A stretch of DNA of 64,000 nucleotides from Tamaricihabitans halophyticus (lineage in GTDB: Bacteria; Actinomycetota; Actinomycetes; Mycobacteriales; Pseudonocardiaceae). The stretch is from contig NZ_SLXQ01000001.1 of the NCBI RefSeq assembly GCF_004340875.1, positions 1,302,001 to 1,366,000 of the forward strand, in the 5' to 3' direction. The notes beneath the pieces were generated by a model that saw nothing but the letters and a program-made list of their open reading frames with translations, did no database searches and was not told where the DNA came from. Positions 43,952 through 51,702 of the stretch are shown piece after piece. The translations under genes and the position numbers were made by a program. The stretch's first letter is position 1, and each line of letters opens with the position of its first letter.

Positions 43952-44239
43952 ATGGCCGAGGAAGCACCCGAACCGCCGTGTGACAAGGACGAGTTCGCTG
44001 AATTGGTACGGGAGATGGTCACCGAAGACGCGCCAAAACTCTTCGCCGTCGTGCAGGAAAAAGGCGACGGGGTTGACGCTTGGGTCGCCGCATGGGGGAT
44101 GGCATTCAAGGACCACGCGGAGCTCGTCGCCGTCGACCGGCGAGTGCGGATGACCTTGCAAAGGCCCGAGAACGCCTGCCGGCTCTTCCGCAGGGGCGGG
44201 CGGCTGAACGTCCACCTGGTATGGACGGACGACGCGTAA
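43952..44239 (+). CDS. Small acidic protein partner of the WhiJ-type locus
   Basis: 95 residues behind GGGAGGA. It begins EAPEPPCDKDEFAELVREMV, is helical in the first two thirds and ends GGRLNVHLVWTDDA. No family was recognised. The position, divergent from an XRE-DUF5753/DUF397 pair and behind the shared dyad, suggests it is the small accessory protein seen at such loci. It may modify the regulator. Function unproved. Confidence 0.75.
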   Translation: MAEEAPEPPCDKDEFAELVREMVTEDAPKLFAVVQEKGDGVDAWVAAWGMAFKDHAELVAVDRRVRMTLQRPENACRLFRRGGRLNVHLVWTDDA

Positions 44240-44253
44240 TCACCTCCACCGAG

Positions 44254-44326
44254 ATCGCAATCTTTAGGGATCTTGCGGTCACTGGGCACCGCGCCCAGTA
44301 ATCGCGTTCTTTGGGGTTCTTGCTGT
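44254..44326 (+). repeat. Dispersed gene-end repeat, two units around a hairpin
   Basis: A unit with arms ATCGCAA (44254-44260) and TTGCGGT (44273-44279) is followed by the hairpin CTGGGC-ACCGC-GCCCAG (44282-44298) and a second unit ATCGCGTTCTTTGGGGTTCT. It lies just after the small acidic gene and may terminate it. The first unit closely matches the copy at 19252-19277. Confidence 0.6.
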
Positions 44327-44402
44327 TGGTCGCGGGGCGGGTCAGACCTGGGGATTAGTGGGATCGTTCCGCGGGGCGACGCGCGCCGCGTGGGCTACGA
44401 CC

Positions 44403-44414
44403 TAGCCTGACTGG
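44403..44414 (+). promoter_or_regulatory. Leaderless -10 element of the histidine kinase
   Basis: TAGCCT (44403-44408) is followed by exactly 6 bases and the GTG start. There is no ribosome site, so transcription probably begins at the start codon. The same spacing is seen before the DUF5318 gene. Confidence 0.5.
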
Positions 44415-45611
44415 GTGCGGCGGCTCAGTTTGTGGATGCGCAAGCATCCGATGGTTGGCGACAGCCTGGTGATGCTGCTGGTGCTACTGCTCGGACTACC
44501 GATCTACCCCCGGGTGCTCACCGGCCAGCTGGACGTGACCGGCTGGCTGTTCGCGCTGTCCACCCTGCTGCTGCTCGCACCGTTGATCATCCGCCGGCGC
44601 CATCCGGTACTCGCCGCCTATCTCATTCTGCTCGGTGCGCTGGTGCATCTCGCCGACGTACCCGCGCGCGCGGCGCCCGATCTCGATCCGCTGATGCTGC
44701 GCGCCGAGGACATCGGGCTGACCATGCTGCTCTACACCCTGGTCGCCTACGTCGGCCGGCGCAGAGCGGCCGAATACGCCGCCTGTCTAGTCGTGCTGTG
44801 CATACTCTGGATCTTCTTCCGGTTCGACGAGGCAGCCGTCGGCCCACTGGTTTTCATCGCCATCATCCTCGCGTTCTCCTGGGTGCTCGGCGAGTTCGTC
44901 GGCGCCCGCCGCGCCTACCAGTCCGAAGTAGAACAGCGGTTGCGGATGGCGGAGACCGAGCGCGACCAGCACGCCCGGATCGCGCTCGTCGAGGAACGCT
45001 CCCGGATCGCCCGCGAACTGCACGATGTGGTCGCACACTCGGTCAGCGTGATGGTGGTGCACGCGGACGGCGCTGGCTACGCGGTACGCGGCAAACCCGA
45101 ACTCGCCGAGGACGCCCTGCGCACGATCTCCGGCACCGGCCGGGAAGCACTCGCCGAGCTGCGCCGACTACTCGAGGTGCTCCGCTCGGATGATCCGGAA
45201 ACCGATCGGGACCTCGCCCCGCAGCCAACCGCACGGTCACTGGCCGAGCTGGCGGAAAAGGTGCGCTCGGTCGGCCTTCCCGTACAGCTGGACCTGCACG
45301 GCGCGGTCGCCGACCTGCCGACCGGTCTCGGCCTGGCGATCTACCGGATCACCCAGGAAGCACTGACGAACACCGTGAAACACGCCGGCCACGGCGCCGC
45401 CGCACGCGTCCGGGTAGCCAGAACAAACAACGAGGTCACCCTGGAGATCACCGATAACGGCACCGGTACCGCACGGGTCACCGTGCCGGGTGGCAATGGG
45501 CTCATCGGGATGCGCGAGCGGGCCACCGTGTTCGGCGGAACGCTGGAAGCCGGGCCAGGGTCAACCGGTGGTTGGCGAGTGCACGCAACGATCCCGATAC
45601 CGAGCGAATAG
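44415..45611 (+). CDS. Sensor histidine kinase (NarL-type, HisKA_3)
   Basis: 398 residues. N-terminal region of about five transmembrane helices (1-160), then a short coiled coil and the HisKA_3 box RIARELHDVVAHSVSVM with His203, and an HATPase domain with TQEALTNTVKHAGHGA, DNGTG and GNGLIGMRER. It senses an unknown membrane signal and phosphorylates the response regulator 11 bases downstream. Leaderless start likely. Confidence 0.93.
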   Translation: MRRLSLWMRKHPMVGDSLVMLLVLLLGLPIYPRVLTGQLDVTGWLFALSTLLLLAPLIIRRRHPVLAAYLILLGALVHLADVPARAAPDLDPLMLRAEDIGLTMLLYTLVAYVGRRRAAEYAACLVVLCILWIFFRFDEAAVGPLVFIAIILAFSWVLGEFVGARRAYQSEVEQRLRMAETERDQHARIALVEERSRIARELHDVVAHSVSVMVVHADGAGYAVRGKPELAEDALRTISGTGREALAELRRLLEVLRSDDPETDRDLAPQPTARSLAELAEKVRSVGLPVQLDLHGAVADLPTGLGLAIYRITQEALTNTVKHAGHGAAARVRVARTNNEVTLEITDNGTGTARVTVPGGNGLIGMRERATVFGGTLEAGPGSTGGWRVHATIPIPSE

Positions 45612-45622
45612 GCTGGCCAACC

Positions 45623-46288
45623 GTGATACGCGTGCTCGTTGTCGACGACCAGGAACTGATGCGCGTCGGGTTCCGGATGGTGCTCGGGGCGCAGGACGAC
45701 GTGGAAATCGCCGGTGAAGCCGCGGACGGTGCCGCCGCGGTCCGGATGGCCAGTGAGCTGCGCCCAGATGTGGTGCTGATGGATATCCGGATGCCGGTAC
45801 TGGACGGCGTCGAGGCGACGAGACAGATCGCCGCCGGCGGCAAGGACAGCGCCCGGATACTGGTGATGACCACCTTCGACCTTGACGAGTACGTGCTTTC
45901 CGCGTTGCGCGCGGGGGCGAGCGGTTTCCTGCTGAAGGACACCCCACCGGATGACCTGGTCTCCGCGTTGCGCTCGGTCGCGGCCGGAGACTCGGTGGTT
46001 TCGCCGAGCGTGACGCGGCGGCTGCTGGACCGCTTCATCGGCGAGACCGGCAGCGAACTCGCCGATGCCAGCGTGCTCGACGTACTCACCGAGCGGGAAC
46101 GCGAAGTACTCACCCTGATCGCGGGTGGACACTCGAACACCGAGATCGCGGGCCAGCTCTTTCTTTCCGAAGCGACTGTGAAAACCCATGTCGGCCGCGT
46201 ACTGTCCAAACTAGAGCTGCGCGATCGGGTGCAGGCGGTGGTCCTCGCCTACGAGACCGGCCTGGTCCGCCCCGGCTCGGCGAGCTGA
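45623..46288 (+). CDS. LuxR/NarL-type response regulator
   Basis: 221 residues from GTG 45623 (IRVLVVDDQELMRVG). Receiver domain with acidic pocket Asp8/Asp9 and phosphoacceptor Asp54 (DVVLMDIRMP), Lys in GFLLKDTPP. C-terminal LuxR helix-turn-helix: LTEREREVLTLIAGGHSN, then LFLSEATVKTHVGRVLSKL. Partner of the kinase just upstream. The ABC exporter genes 232 bases further on are a likely target. Confidence 0.95.
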   Translation: MIRVLVVDDQELMRVGFRMVLGAQDDVEIAGEAADGAAAVRMASELRPDVVLMDIRMPVLDGVEATRQIAAGGKDSARILVMTTFDLDEYVLSALRAGASGFLLKDTPPDDLVSALRSVAAGDSVVSPSVTRRLLDRFIGETGSELADASVLDVLTEREREVLTLIAGGHSNTEIAGQLFLSEATVKTHVGRVLSKLELRDRVQAVVLAYETGLVRPGSAS

Positions 46289-46343
46289 TCACTTTCCCAC
46301 TTTCGGGTGCCCTCAGGGACCGGTTCAGGGTCAGCTCGGGGTA

Positions 46344-46354
46344 GATCACTGATC
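46344..46354. promoter_or_regulatory. Palindrome before the ABC exporter genes
   Basis: GATCACTGATC is a perfect palindrome around one base in the 231-base space between the response regulator and the ABC ATPase. It is a candidate site for the response regulator; the spacing to a promoter is not resolved. Confidence 0.35.
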
Positions 46355-46519
46355 CGTGTCCTCCTTCCGAAGGGCAGAGTGCTACCTAAGTCGATCGCAG
46401 TCGGTACCTCAGCATGACGCGCGAAGCGACCGATCTAGGCAATGATCGAGGTAATGGCATGGGGGCGACCACAGGGTGATCGCGTCAATACCGCGAGTCG
46501 TAAGCGACCAGGAGGGCAC

Positions 46520-47452
46520 ATGATCGAGGCAGTAGGCCTCACCAAGCAGTACGGCAACACGATGGCGGTCAAGGACCTCTCGTTCTCCGTCGAGCCGGGC
46601 AAGGTGACGGGTTTCCTCGGTCCAAACGGGGCAGGAAAATCCACCACGATGCGCATGATCCTCGGTTTGGACAATCCGACCGCCGGCGATGTGCGGATCA
46701 AGGGCAAGCACTACCGTGATCTGCACCATCCACTTCGTACGGTTGGCGCGCTGCTCGAAGCGCGCTGGGTGCATCCGAACCGATCGGCACGATCCCATCT
46801 GCGCTGGATGGCCAAGTCGAACAAGCTGCCAGCGAGCAGGGTGGACGAGGTCCTGGACATCGTCGGGTTGACCGCGGTCGCGAACAAGAACGCGGGCGGG
46901 TTCTCGCTCGGCATGTCGCAACGGCTCGGCATCGCGGCCGCGCTGCTCGGCGACCCCGAGGTACTGCTCTTCGACGAACCGGTGAACGGGCTGGACCCGG
47001 AGGGCATCCTGTGGATCCGCAACTTCATGCACCGGCTCGCGGACGAGGGCCGCACCGTGTTCGTCTCCAGCCATCTGCTTTCCGAGATGGCGCTGACCGC
47101 CTCCGAGCTGGTGGTGATCGGCAAGGGCGAGCTGATCGCGCAGAGCAGCACCGAAGAGTTCGTCGCGCGGGCTTCGGAGAACACCGTGAAGGTGCGTAGC
47201 CCCCGGATTGGACCGCTGCGGGACGAACTGCTCCGGCTCGGCGTTTCCGCGCGAGACGAGGGCGAAGGACTACTGGTGTCCGGATTGGACAGCGAGAAGA
47301 TTGGCGAGGTTGCCTTCGAGATAGGCGTTCCGCTGCATGAACTGAGCCCGCAGCAAGGCTCGCTCGAGCAGGCGTTCATGCAGATCACCGGCGACGCGGT
47401 GGAGTATCACACCGGACTGGACGACGCCGCCAAGCAGCCGGCAGCCAACTGA
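46520..47452 (+). CDS. ABC transporter ATP-binding protein
   Basis: 310 residues from ATG 46520 with GGAGGG upstream. Walker A GPNGAGKST (34-42), signature FSLGMSQRLGIA, Walker B EVLLFDEPVNGLDPEG, and H-loop VSSHLLSEM. The signature is LGMSQ rather than LSGGQ, common in this bacitracin/lantibiotic-resistance-like subfamily. It pairs with the permease gene after 28 bases. Probably exports an antimicrobial or lipid. Confidence 0.93.
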   Translation: MIEAVGLTKQYGNTMAVKDLSFSVEPGKVTGFLGPNGAGKSTTMRMILGLDNPTAGDVRIKGKHYRDLHHPLRTVGALLEARWVHPNRSARSHLRWMAKSNKLPASRVDEVLDIVGLTAVANKNAGGFSLGMSQRLGIAAALLGDPEVLLFDEPVNGLDPEGILWIRNFMHRLADEGRTVFVSSHLLSEMALTASELVVIGKGELIAQSSTEEFVARASENTVKVRSPRIGPLRDELLRLGVSARDEGEGLLVSGLDSEKIGEVAFEIGVPLHELSPQQGSLEQAFMQITGDAVEYHTGLDDAAKQPAAN

Positions 47453-47480
47453 GCACCCCTAGAACGAGAAGGCAATTATC

Positions 47481-48242
47481 ATGACTCTGCTCGCAGTCGA
47501 ACGCATCAAGCTGTTCAGCACTCGCTCACCATGGGCCTGCATCGCGATCGCCTTGGTCACTGCGCTCGGCTTTTCCGCGCTGGTGGTCGGCACGGTCCCG
47601 GAAGACTTCGAATTCGGCATCGGGATGACCCAGGTCGGCATCGAATTCGGGCTCGCCATCATCATGGTGCTCGGCGCGCTGGCGATCACCACGGAATACC
47701 GGTTCAACACGATCCGTACCAGTTTCCAGGCGGTACCGAACCGAAGCTCGCTACTACTGGCCAAAACGGCGGTGGTCTCGCTGGTCGCCGCCGTTGTCGG
47801 CCTGGTCGCCGCCTTCGGCGCATGGGGACTTGGCTACCTGATCGACCCCGGTCCGCACCTGGCACTGAACACCGCCGCCGACTGGCGCAATGTCGCCGGC
47901 GCCAGTTTGATCTTCGGGCTGGCCGCGGCGATCGCGGTAAGCGTGGGTGTACTGATCCGGCACACCGCCGGGGCAACCGCACTCGTGCTGCTCTACTCGC
48001 AGGTGCTGGAACCGATGGTGCAGCTGATTCCGAACATCGGAGCGGACATCCACCAGTGGATGCCCTTCAATGTGGCGAGGAACTTCCTCGCCGGTGGAGC
48101 CGAAAGGCCAGCGGCCGCTGCGGGCGGACCGCCCGAGCCGATCGCGGCGCTCAGCCCGTGGTGGTCGCTCGCCTACTTCGCCGCATTCGCCGCCGTGATC
48201 CTCACCGCGGCGCTGGTCACCGCGAAGCGCAGGGACGCCTAA
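47481..48242 (+). CDS. ABC-2 type exporter permease
   Basis: 253 residues with six helices: KLFSTRSPWACIAIALVTAL at the N terminus, LAIIMVLGALAITTEYRFNT (which also contains the cytoplasmic TEYRFNTIR motif typical of this family), and WWSLAYFAAFAAVILTAALV at the C terminus. It works with the ATPase just upstream. A 15-bp terminator hairpin follows the stop, ending this unit. Confidence 0.9.
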   Translation: MTLLAVERIKLFSTRSPWACIAIALVTALGFSALVVGTVPEDFEFGIGMTQVGIEFGLAIIMVLGALAITTEYRFNTIRTSFQAVPNRSSLLLAKTAVVSLVAAVVGLVAAFGAWGLGYLIDPGPHLALNTAADWRNVAGASLIFGLAAAIAVSVGVLIRHTAGATALVLLYSQVLEPMVQLIPNIGADIHQWMPFNVARNFLAGGAERPAAAAGGPPEPIAALSPWWSLAYFAAFAAVILTAALVTAKRRDA

Positions 48243-48297
48243 CGCGTACACAGGAGCCGATCCACAACTCGGGGTCGTTGGGTCGGATACGGGGAAA

Positions 48298-48335
48298 CCG
48301 GGCCGGGTCGCCATTCGGGGGGCGACCCGGCCCGG
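48298..48335 (+). terminator. Terminator of the ABC exporter operon
   Basis: Arms CCGGGCCGGGTCGCC (48298-48312) and GGCGACCCGGCCCGG (48321-48335) form a perfect 15-bp stem with an 8-base loop, followed by CTATTTG. It lies 56 bases after the permease stop. Confidence 0.85.
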
Positions 48336-48515
48336 CTATTTGCGCGCATTGCGTAACTGGATTACCACGCCATCGCCCAAATGCCCCACTACTGGAAACA
48401 TCCTGTTAAGGACAAGTAAAGGTCGCCGTGATGGCCAGCACATTTGGCGGACAAGCGTAACGATCATCCGGTGATATCGGATATAGCCAACGGATAACGC
48501 TTGCGGAGGTGAGCC

Positions 48516-49103
48516 ATGACGGTCGTCAAACCAAGCGTGCCAACCGATTCCTTGGTGACGGACAGTGCGCTGGACGAATACCCGCCCACGCCACGAGTCG
48601 AAGCGACAAGTGCGCTCGACTGGCACGCTGCGGTCGAGTTGCCCGATTCTCTTTCCGCGCCAATCAGTCCGGCCCAGCGAAGGCGAGCCTGGATTCACCG
48701 CGCGCCGGAAGGCCGTGTGGTTGATCGCTACCGGGAATCCGGTGGATCGCGTGGCCAGCTACCCGCGCCATGGTGGCTACGGGCGCTCGCGACCGGCACG
48801 CTGCATTCCAGGGCTGCTGGTTTCGCGATCGAGGACGCGGTAAGCGAACTGCTCGACGCGCGGCAGGGTTGGGAGTACGTTCCCTGGGTCGCCGACGCGG
48901 AAAGCGGGTACTGGGAGTACCTGCCTTCGGAAAGCGGAGCCGGCCTCGGCACGGTGCCCACCACGGTGTTGCTCACGCACCGGCACACCGGCTGGATCGA
49001 CGTGGTCGCCGCATATACCGGAACCGCATCGACCGCCATCCCGTTCACCCTCGCCGAGCTGCGCAATCGCATCGGCGAAGTGGAGTCGTTGGCCGCCAAC
49101 TAA
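48516..49103 (+). CDS. Hypothetical protein upstream of the Hsp70-like gene
   Basis: 195 residues, ATG behind GGAGGTGA. Its N-terminal 50 residues are Pro/Ser/Thr-rich; the rest has a mixed alpha/beta composition (WWLRALATGTLHSRAAGFAIE; GWEYVPWVADAESGYWEYLP; VLLTHRHTGWIDVVAAYTG). No family recognised. Only 57 bases separate it from the Hsp70-like gene, so the two probably form an operon and it may be an adaptor or cargo. Confidence 0.7.
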   Translation: MTVVKPSVPTDSLVTDSALDEYPPTPRVEATSALDWHAAVELPDSLSAPISPAQRRRAWIHRAPEGRVVDRYRESGGSRGQLPAPWWLRALATGTLHSRAAGFAIEDAVSELLDARQGWEYVPWVADAESGYWEYLPSESGAGLGTVPTTVLLTHRHTGWIDVVAAYTGTASTAIPFTLAELRNRIGEVESLAAN

Positions 49104-49160
49104 CCACGACTTTCCCCGACTGGGTACGGTTTGAGTATCCGGACGGAGGGAGGTTGCGGC

Positions 49161-50993
49161 GTGCGCGAGCTCGCCATTGACTTCGGCACGTCCAACACCG
49201 TCGCCGCGGTACGCACTGCGCCGGGGGCCGCGCCCCAACTACTGCAAGTGGATGGCCTGCCGACCCTGTCATCCGCGGTGTTCCTGGCGAAGAACGGCAC
49301 CGAGCTGATCGCCGGTCGTGAGGCCGAACGCCAGTCCCGGCTCGATCCGGCGCGCTACGAGCCGAACCCGAAGCGCCGGATCGACGACGTGGAAGTGCTG
49401 CTCGGTCCGACCGTCATCCCGGTGGTCGACCTGATCGCCGCCGTGCTGCGCAAGGTTGCCACCGAAACCACTCGCCAGCTGGGCGGCCCGCCAGACCGGG
49501 TGGTGCTCACGCATCCGGCCGATTGGCGCCGCATCCGGCAGAACACCCTGCTCGCGGCTGCCCGCGCGGCCGGCTGGGGTGGTCGGATCCAGCTACTCGC
49601 CGAACCGGTCTCGGCAGCCGCCCATTTCGCCAACCTCGACGAGGGTGGCGCGGTCCAGCCGGGTACCGCGATCGCGATCTATGACATGGGTGGCGGCACC
49701 ACCGATACGGCCGTCGTGCTGCGTACCGAAGAGGGCTGGCAGGTACTTGCCGAGGACGGCCTTTCCGACGTCGGCGGCAGGGATATCGACCAGCTGTTGC
49801 TCGACAGGGTGCGCCAGTCGGTCGGCGCGGACCGACCGGAGTGGGCCGAACTGCTGCGGCCAAGCACGCCGGTGGCCAGGCGCGCGGCCCGCGCCATGCT
49901 GGACGATATCGCCGCGGGCAAGGAGGCGTTGTCCAGCTACCCGCAGACCGATATCCCGCTGCCGCACGGTATGCCCGATGTGCACCTGACTCGAGCCGAG
50001 CTGGAAGAACTCGTCCGGCCCTCGGTCGAGCGCGCGACCGCGTTGCTGGCAAGCACGATCGCCACCACCGGGCTGCCGTTGTCGGCCCTTGCCGGGATCT
50101 ACCTGGTCGGTGGGGCGAGCAGAATGCCACTGGTCGGCCAGCTGATCGCGGAACGCACCGGGATCGTGCCGGTTGCCGTGCAGGCGCCGGAGAGCAGCGT
50201 GGCGCTCGGTGCACTGAACGCGCCGGTCGGCAGGGACGACACCGACCCGAGGGAACCACCGGCCTGCCTGGCAGCCGCGGCGAGCACGCCCGAACCAGCG
50301 ACCGCGTGGCAGCATCCCGGGCAGCACGCCACCCAACCGATGACCCAACCGCAACCGGTTGCTACTCCACAGTGGACGAATCAGCCGAAGCGCAAGCGCT
50401 GGCCGTGGGTAGCGGCAGCGGCGGGCGCGGCCGTGCTTGCCGCCGGCATCCTGGTGCCGGTGTTGCTAAGTGGCGACGACCCGACGGCAAACGGACAGCG
50501 CGGGATCGCCGAGCGCACCAGCACCAACGAGCCGGAGCCAGCCCCGCCCGATCCGAACAATCCGCTGGACAGTGATCCGCAGGTGCGCTCGTTCGCCGGC
50601 GACGCGCGGGCCGTGGTGCAGGACTGCACGGACAAGAAGGGCAGCGCGGCTGATGTCCTCGAAGCGCGTACCCAGGTGGAATGCTGGCTACCGCAGGAGC
50701 AGGGCGAGCCGTATGCGGTCACCTACTACGCCGGGGACGATAGCTGCGGGCAGCTGCTCCGGATGGTGAGCCAGCTCGGCGCCAAACCGGAGGGGACCGG
50801 CGACTGGTCGTCCGGCGAGCATGGCGGTCGGTGGATGAATCTCGCCACGAGCATCGGCCCCTCGAGTGCGGTGACCTACTGGGCGACCGAGGACCAGACA
50901 CTGTGTGGTCTGGTCGAACCCCCGACCGGGACGGATGCGTCCACGCAGGACGTGCACGACGTATGGGAATCGAGTGTCAAGCAAGGAAATTGA
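49161..50993 (+). CDS. Membrane-anchored Hsp70-like ATPase
   Basis: 610 residues from GTG 49161 (GGAGGGAGG 7 bases upstream). Hsp70 nucleotide-binding domain (about 1-355): DFGTSNT (7-13), YDMGGGTTD (about 174-182), LVGGASRMP (about 315-323). There is no substrate-binding domain. Instead a Pro/Gln-rich linker, a basic stop and one helix (about 414-436), then an outside domain of 170 residues with four cysteines. The layout is that of the DnaK-like membrane proteins of actinobacteria; client unknown. The trmB gene starts inside its end. Confidence 0.88.
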   Translation: MRELAIDFGTSNTVAAVRTAPGAAPQLLQVDGLPTLSSAVFLAKNGTELIAGREAERQSRLDPARYEPNPKRRIDDVEVLLGPTVIPVVDLIAAVLRKVATETTRQLGGPPDRVVLTHPADWRRIRQNTLLAAARAAGWGGRIQLLAEPVSAAAHFANLDEGGAVQPGTAIAIYDMGGGTTDTAVVLRTEEGWQVLAEDGLSDVGGRDIDQLLLDRVRQSVGADRPEWAELLRPSTPVARRAARAMLDDIAAGKEALSSYPQTDIPLPHGMPDVHLTRAELEELVRPSVERATALLASTIATTGLPLSALAGIYLVGGASRMPLVGQLIAERTGIVPVAVQAPESSVALGALNAPVGRDDTDPREPPACLAAAASTPEPATAWQHPGQHATQPMTQPQPVATPQWTNQPKRKRWPWVAAAAGAAVLAAGILVPVLLSGDDPTANGQRGIAERTSTNEPEPAPPDPNNPLDSDPQVRSFAGDARAVVQDCTDKKGSAADVLEARTQVECWLPQEQGEPYAVTYYAGDDSCGQLLRMVSQLGAKPEGTGDWSSGEHGGRWMNLATSIGPSSAVTYWATEDQTLCGLVEPPTGTDASTQDVHDVWESSVKQGN

Positions 50994-51702
50994 GCAGCAG
51001 CCGATCCGCCGGCTGCGCAGTGTGGTCAGTTATGTGCAGCGCGGCGGCCGGATGACCGTCGGCCAGGAACGCGCCTGGCAGCGCAGCTGGCCGTCGCTTG
51101 GCAGGGAGATCAGCGAGCTGCCGGCCGGTGAGCTGGATATCGCTGGTTGGTTCGGTCGTGGCGCGCCGGTCCAGTTGGAGATCGGTTCCGGGATGGGGGA
51201 GACCACCGCCGCGCTTGCCGCGGCCGAACCGGAGGTGAACTATCTCGCGGTCGAGGTCTACCCGCCCGGCCTTGCCCAGTTGTTGCTCCGGGCGGAATCC
51301 CTTGGCGTGACGAATCTTCGCCTGTTGCGTGGGGATGCGGTAGTGCTGCTCACCGAGCACCTCGCGCCGGGCTCGCTCGCCGGGGTACGGGTGTTCTTCC
51401 CCGACCCGTGGCCGAAGAAGCGGCATCACAAGCGGCGGCTGATCCAGCCGGAGTTCGTCGCGCTGCTCGCCTCGCGGATCGCACCTGGCGGCCGGCTGCA
51501 TCTGGCCACTGACTGGGCCGACTACGCCGAGCAGATGCTCGACGTATGCACGGCGGAGCCAACCCTGGTGAACGAGTATCCGGATGGTTGGGCTCCTCGG
51601 CCGGATTGGCGACCGGTGACCAAGTTCGAGGCACGCGCGCGCGCCGAAGGCAGGCAGAGTAGGGATCTGATCTTCCGACGTAGCCAGGGGGCAAGTGCAT
51701 GA
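50974..51702 (+). CDS. trmB: tRNA (guanine-N7)-methyltransferase
   Basis: 242 residues from GTG 50974 (overlaps the end of the Hsp70-like gene by 20 bases). SAM motif LEIGSGMGETTAALA, then the family signature FFPDPWPKKRHHKRRLIQPEF and TDWADYAEQMLDV. It makes m7G46 in the variable loop of tRNA. The amidohydrolase start overlaps its stop by 4 bases. In mycobacteria trmB lies near pckA. Confidence 0.95.
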   Translation: MSSKEIEQQPIRRLRSVVSYVQRGGRMTVGQERAWQRSWPSLGREISELPAGELDIAGWFGRGAPVQLEIGSGMGETTAALAAAEPEVNYLAVEVYPPGLAQLLLRAESLGVTNLRLLRGDAVVLLTEHLAPGSLAGVRVFFPDPWPKKRHHKRRLIQPEFVALLASRIAPGGRLHLATDWADYAEQMLDVCTAEPTLVNEYPDGWAPRPDWRPVTKFEARARAEGRQSRDLIFRRSQGASA

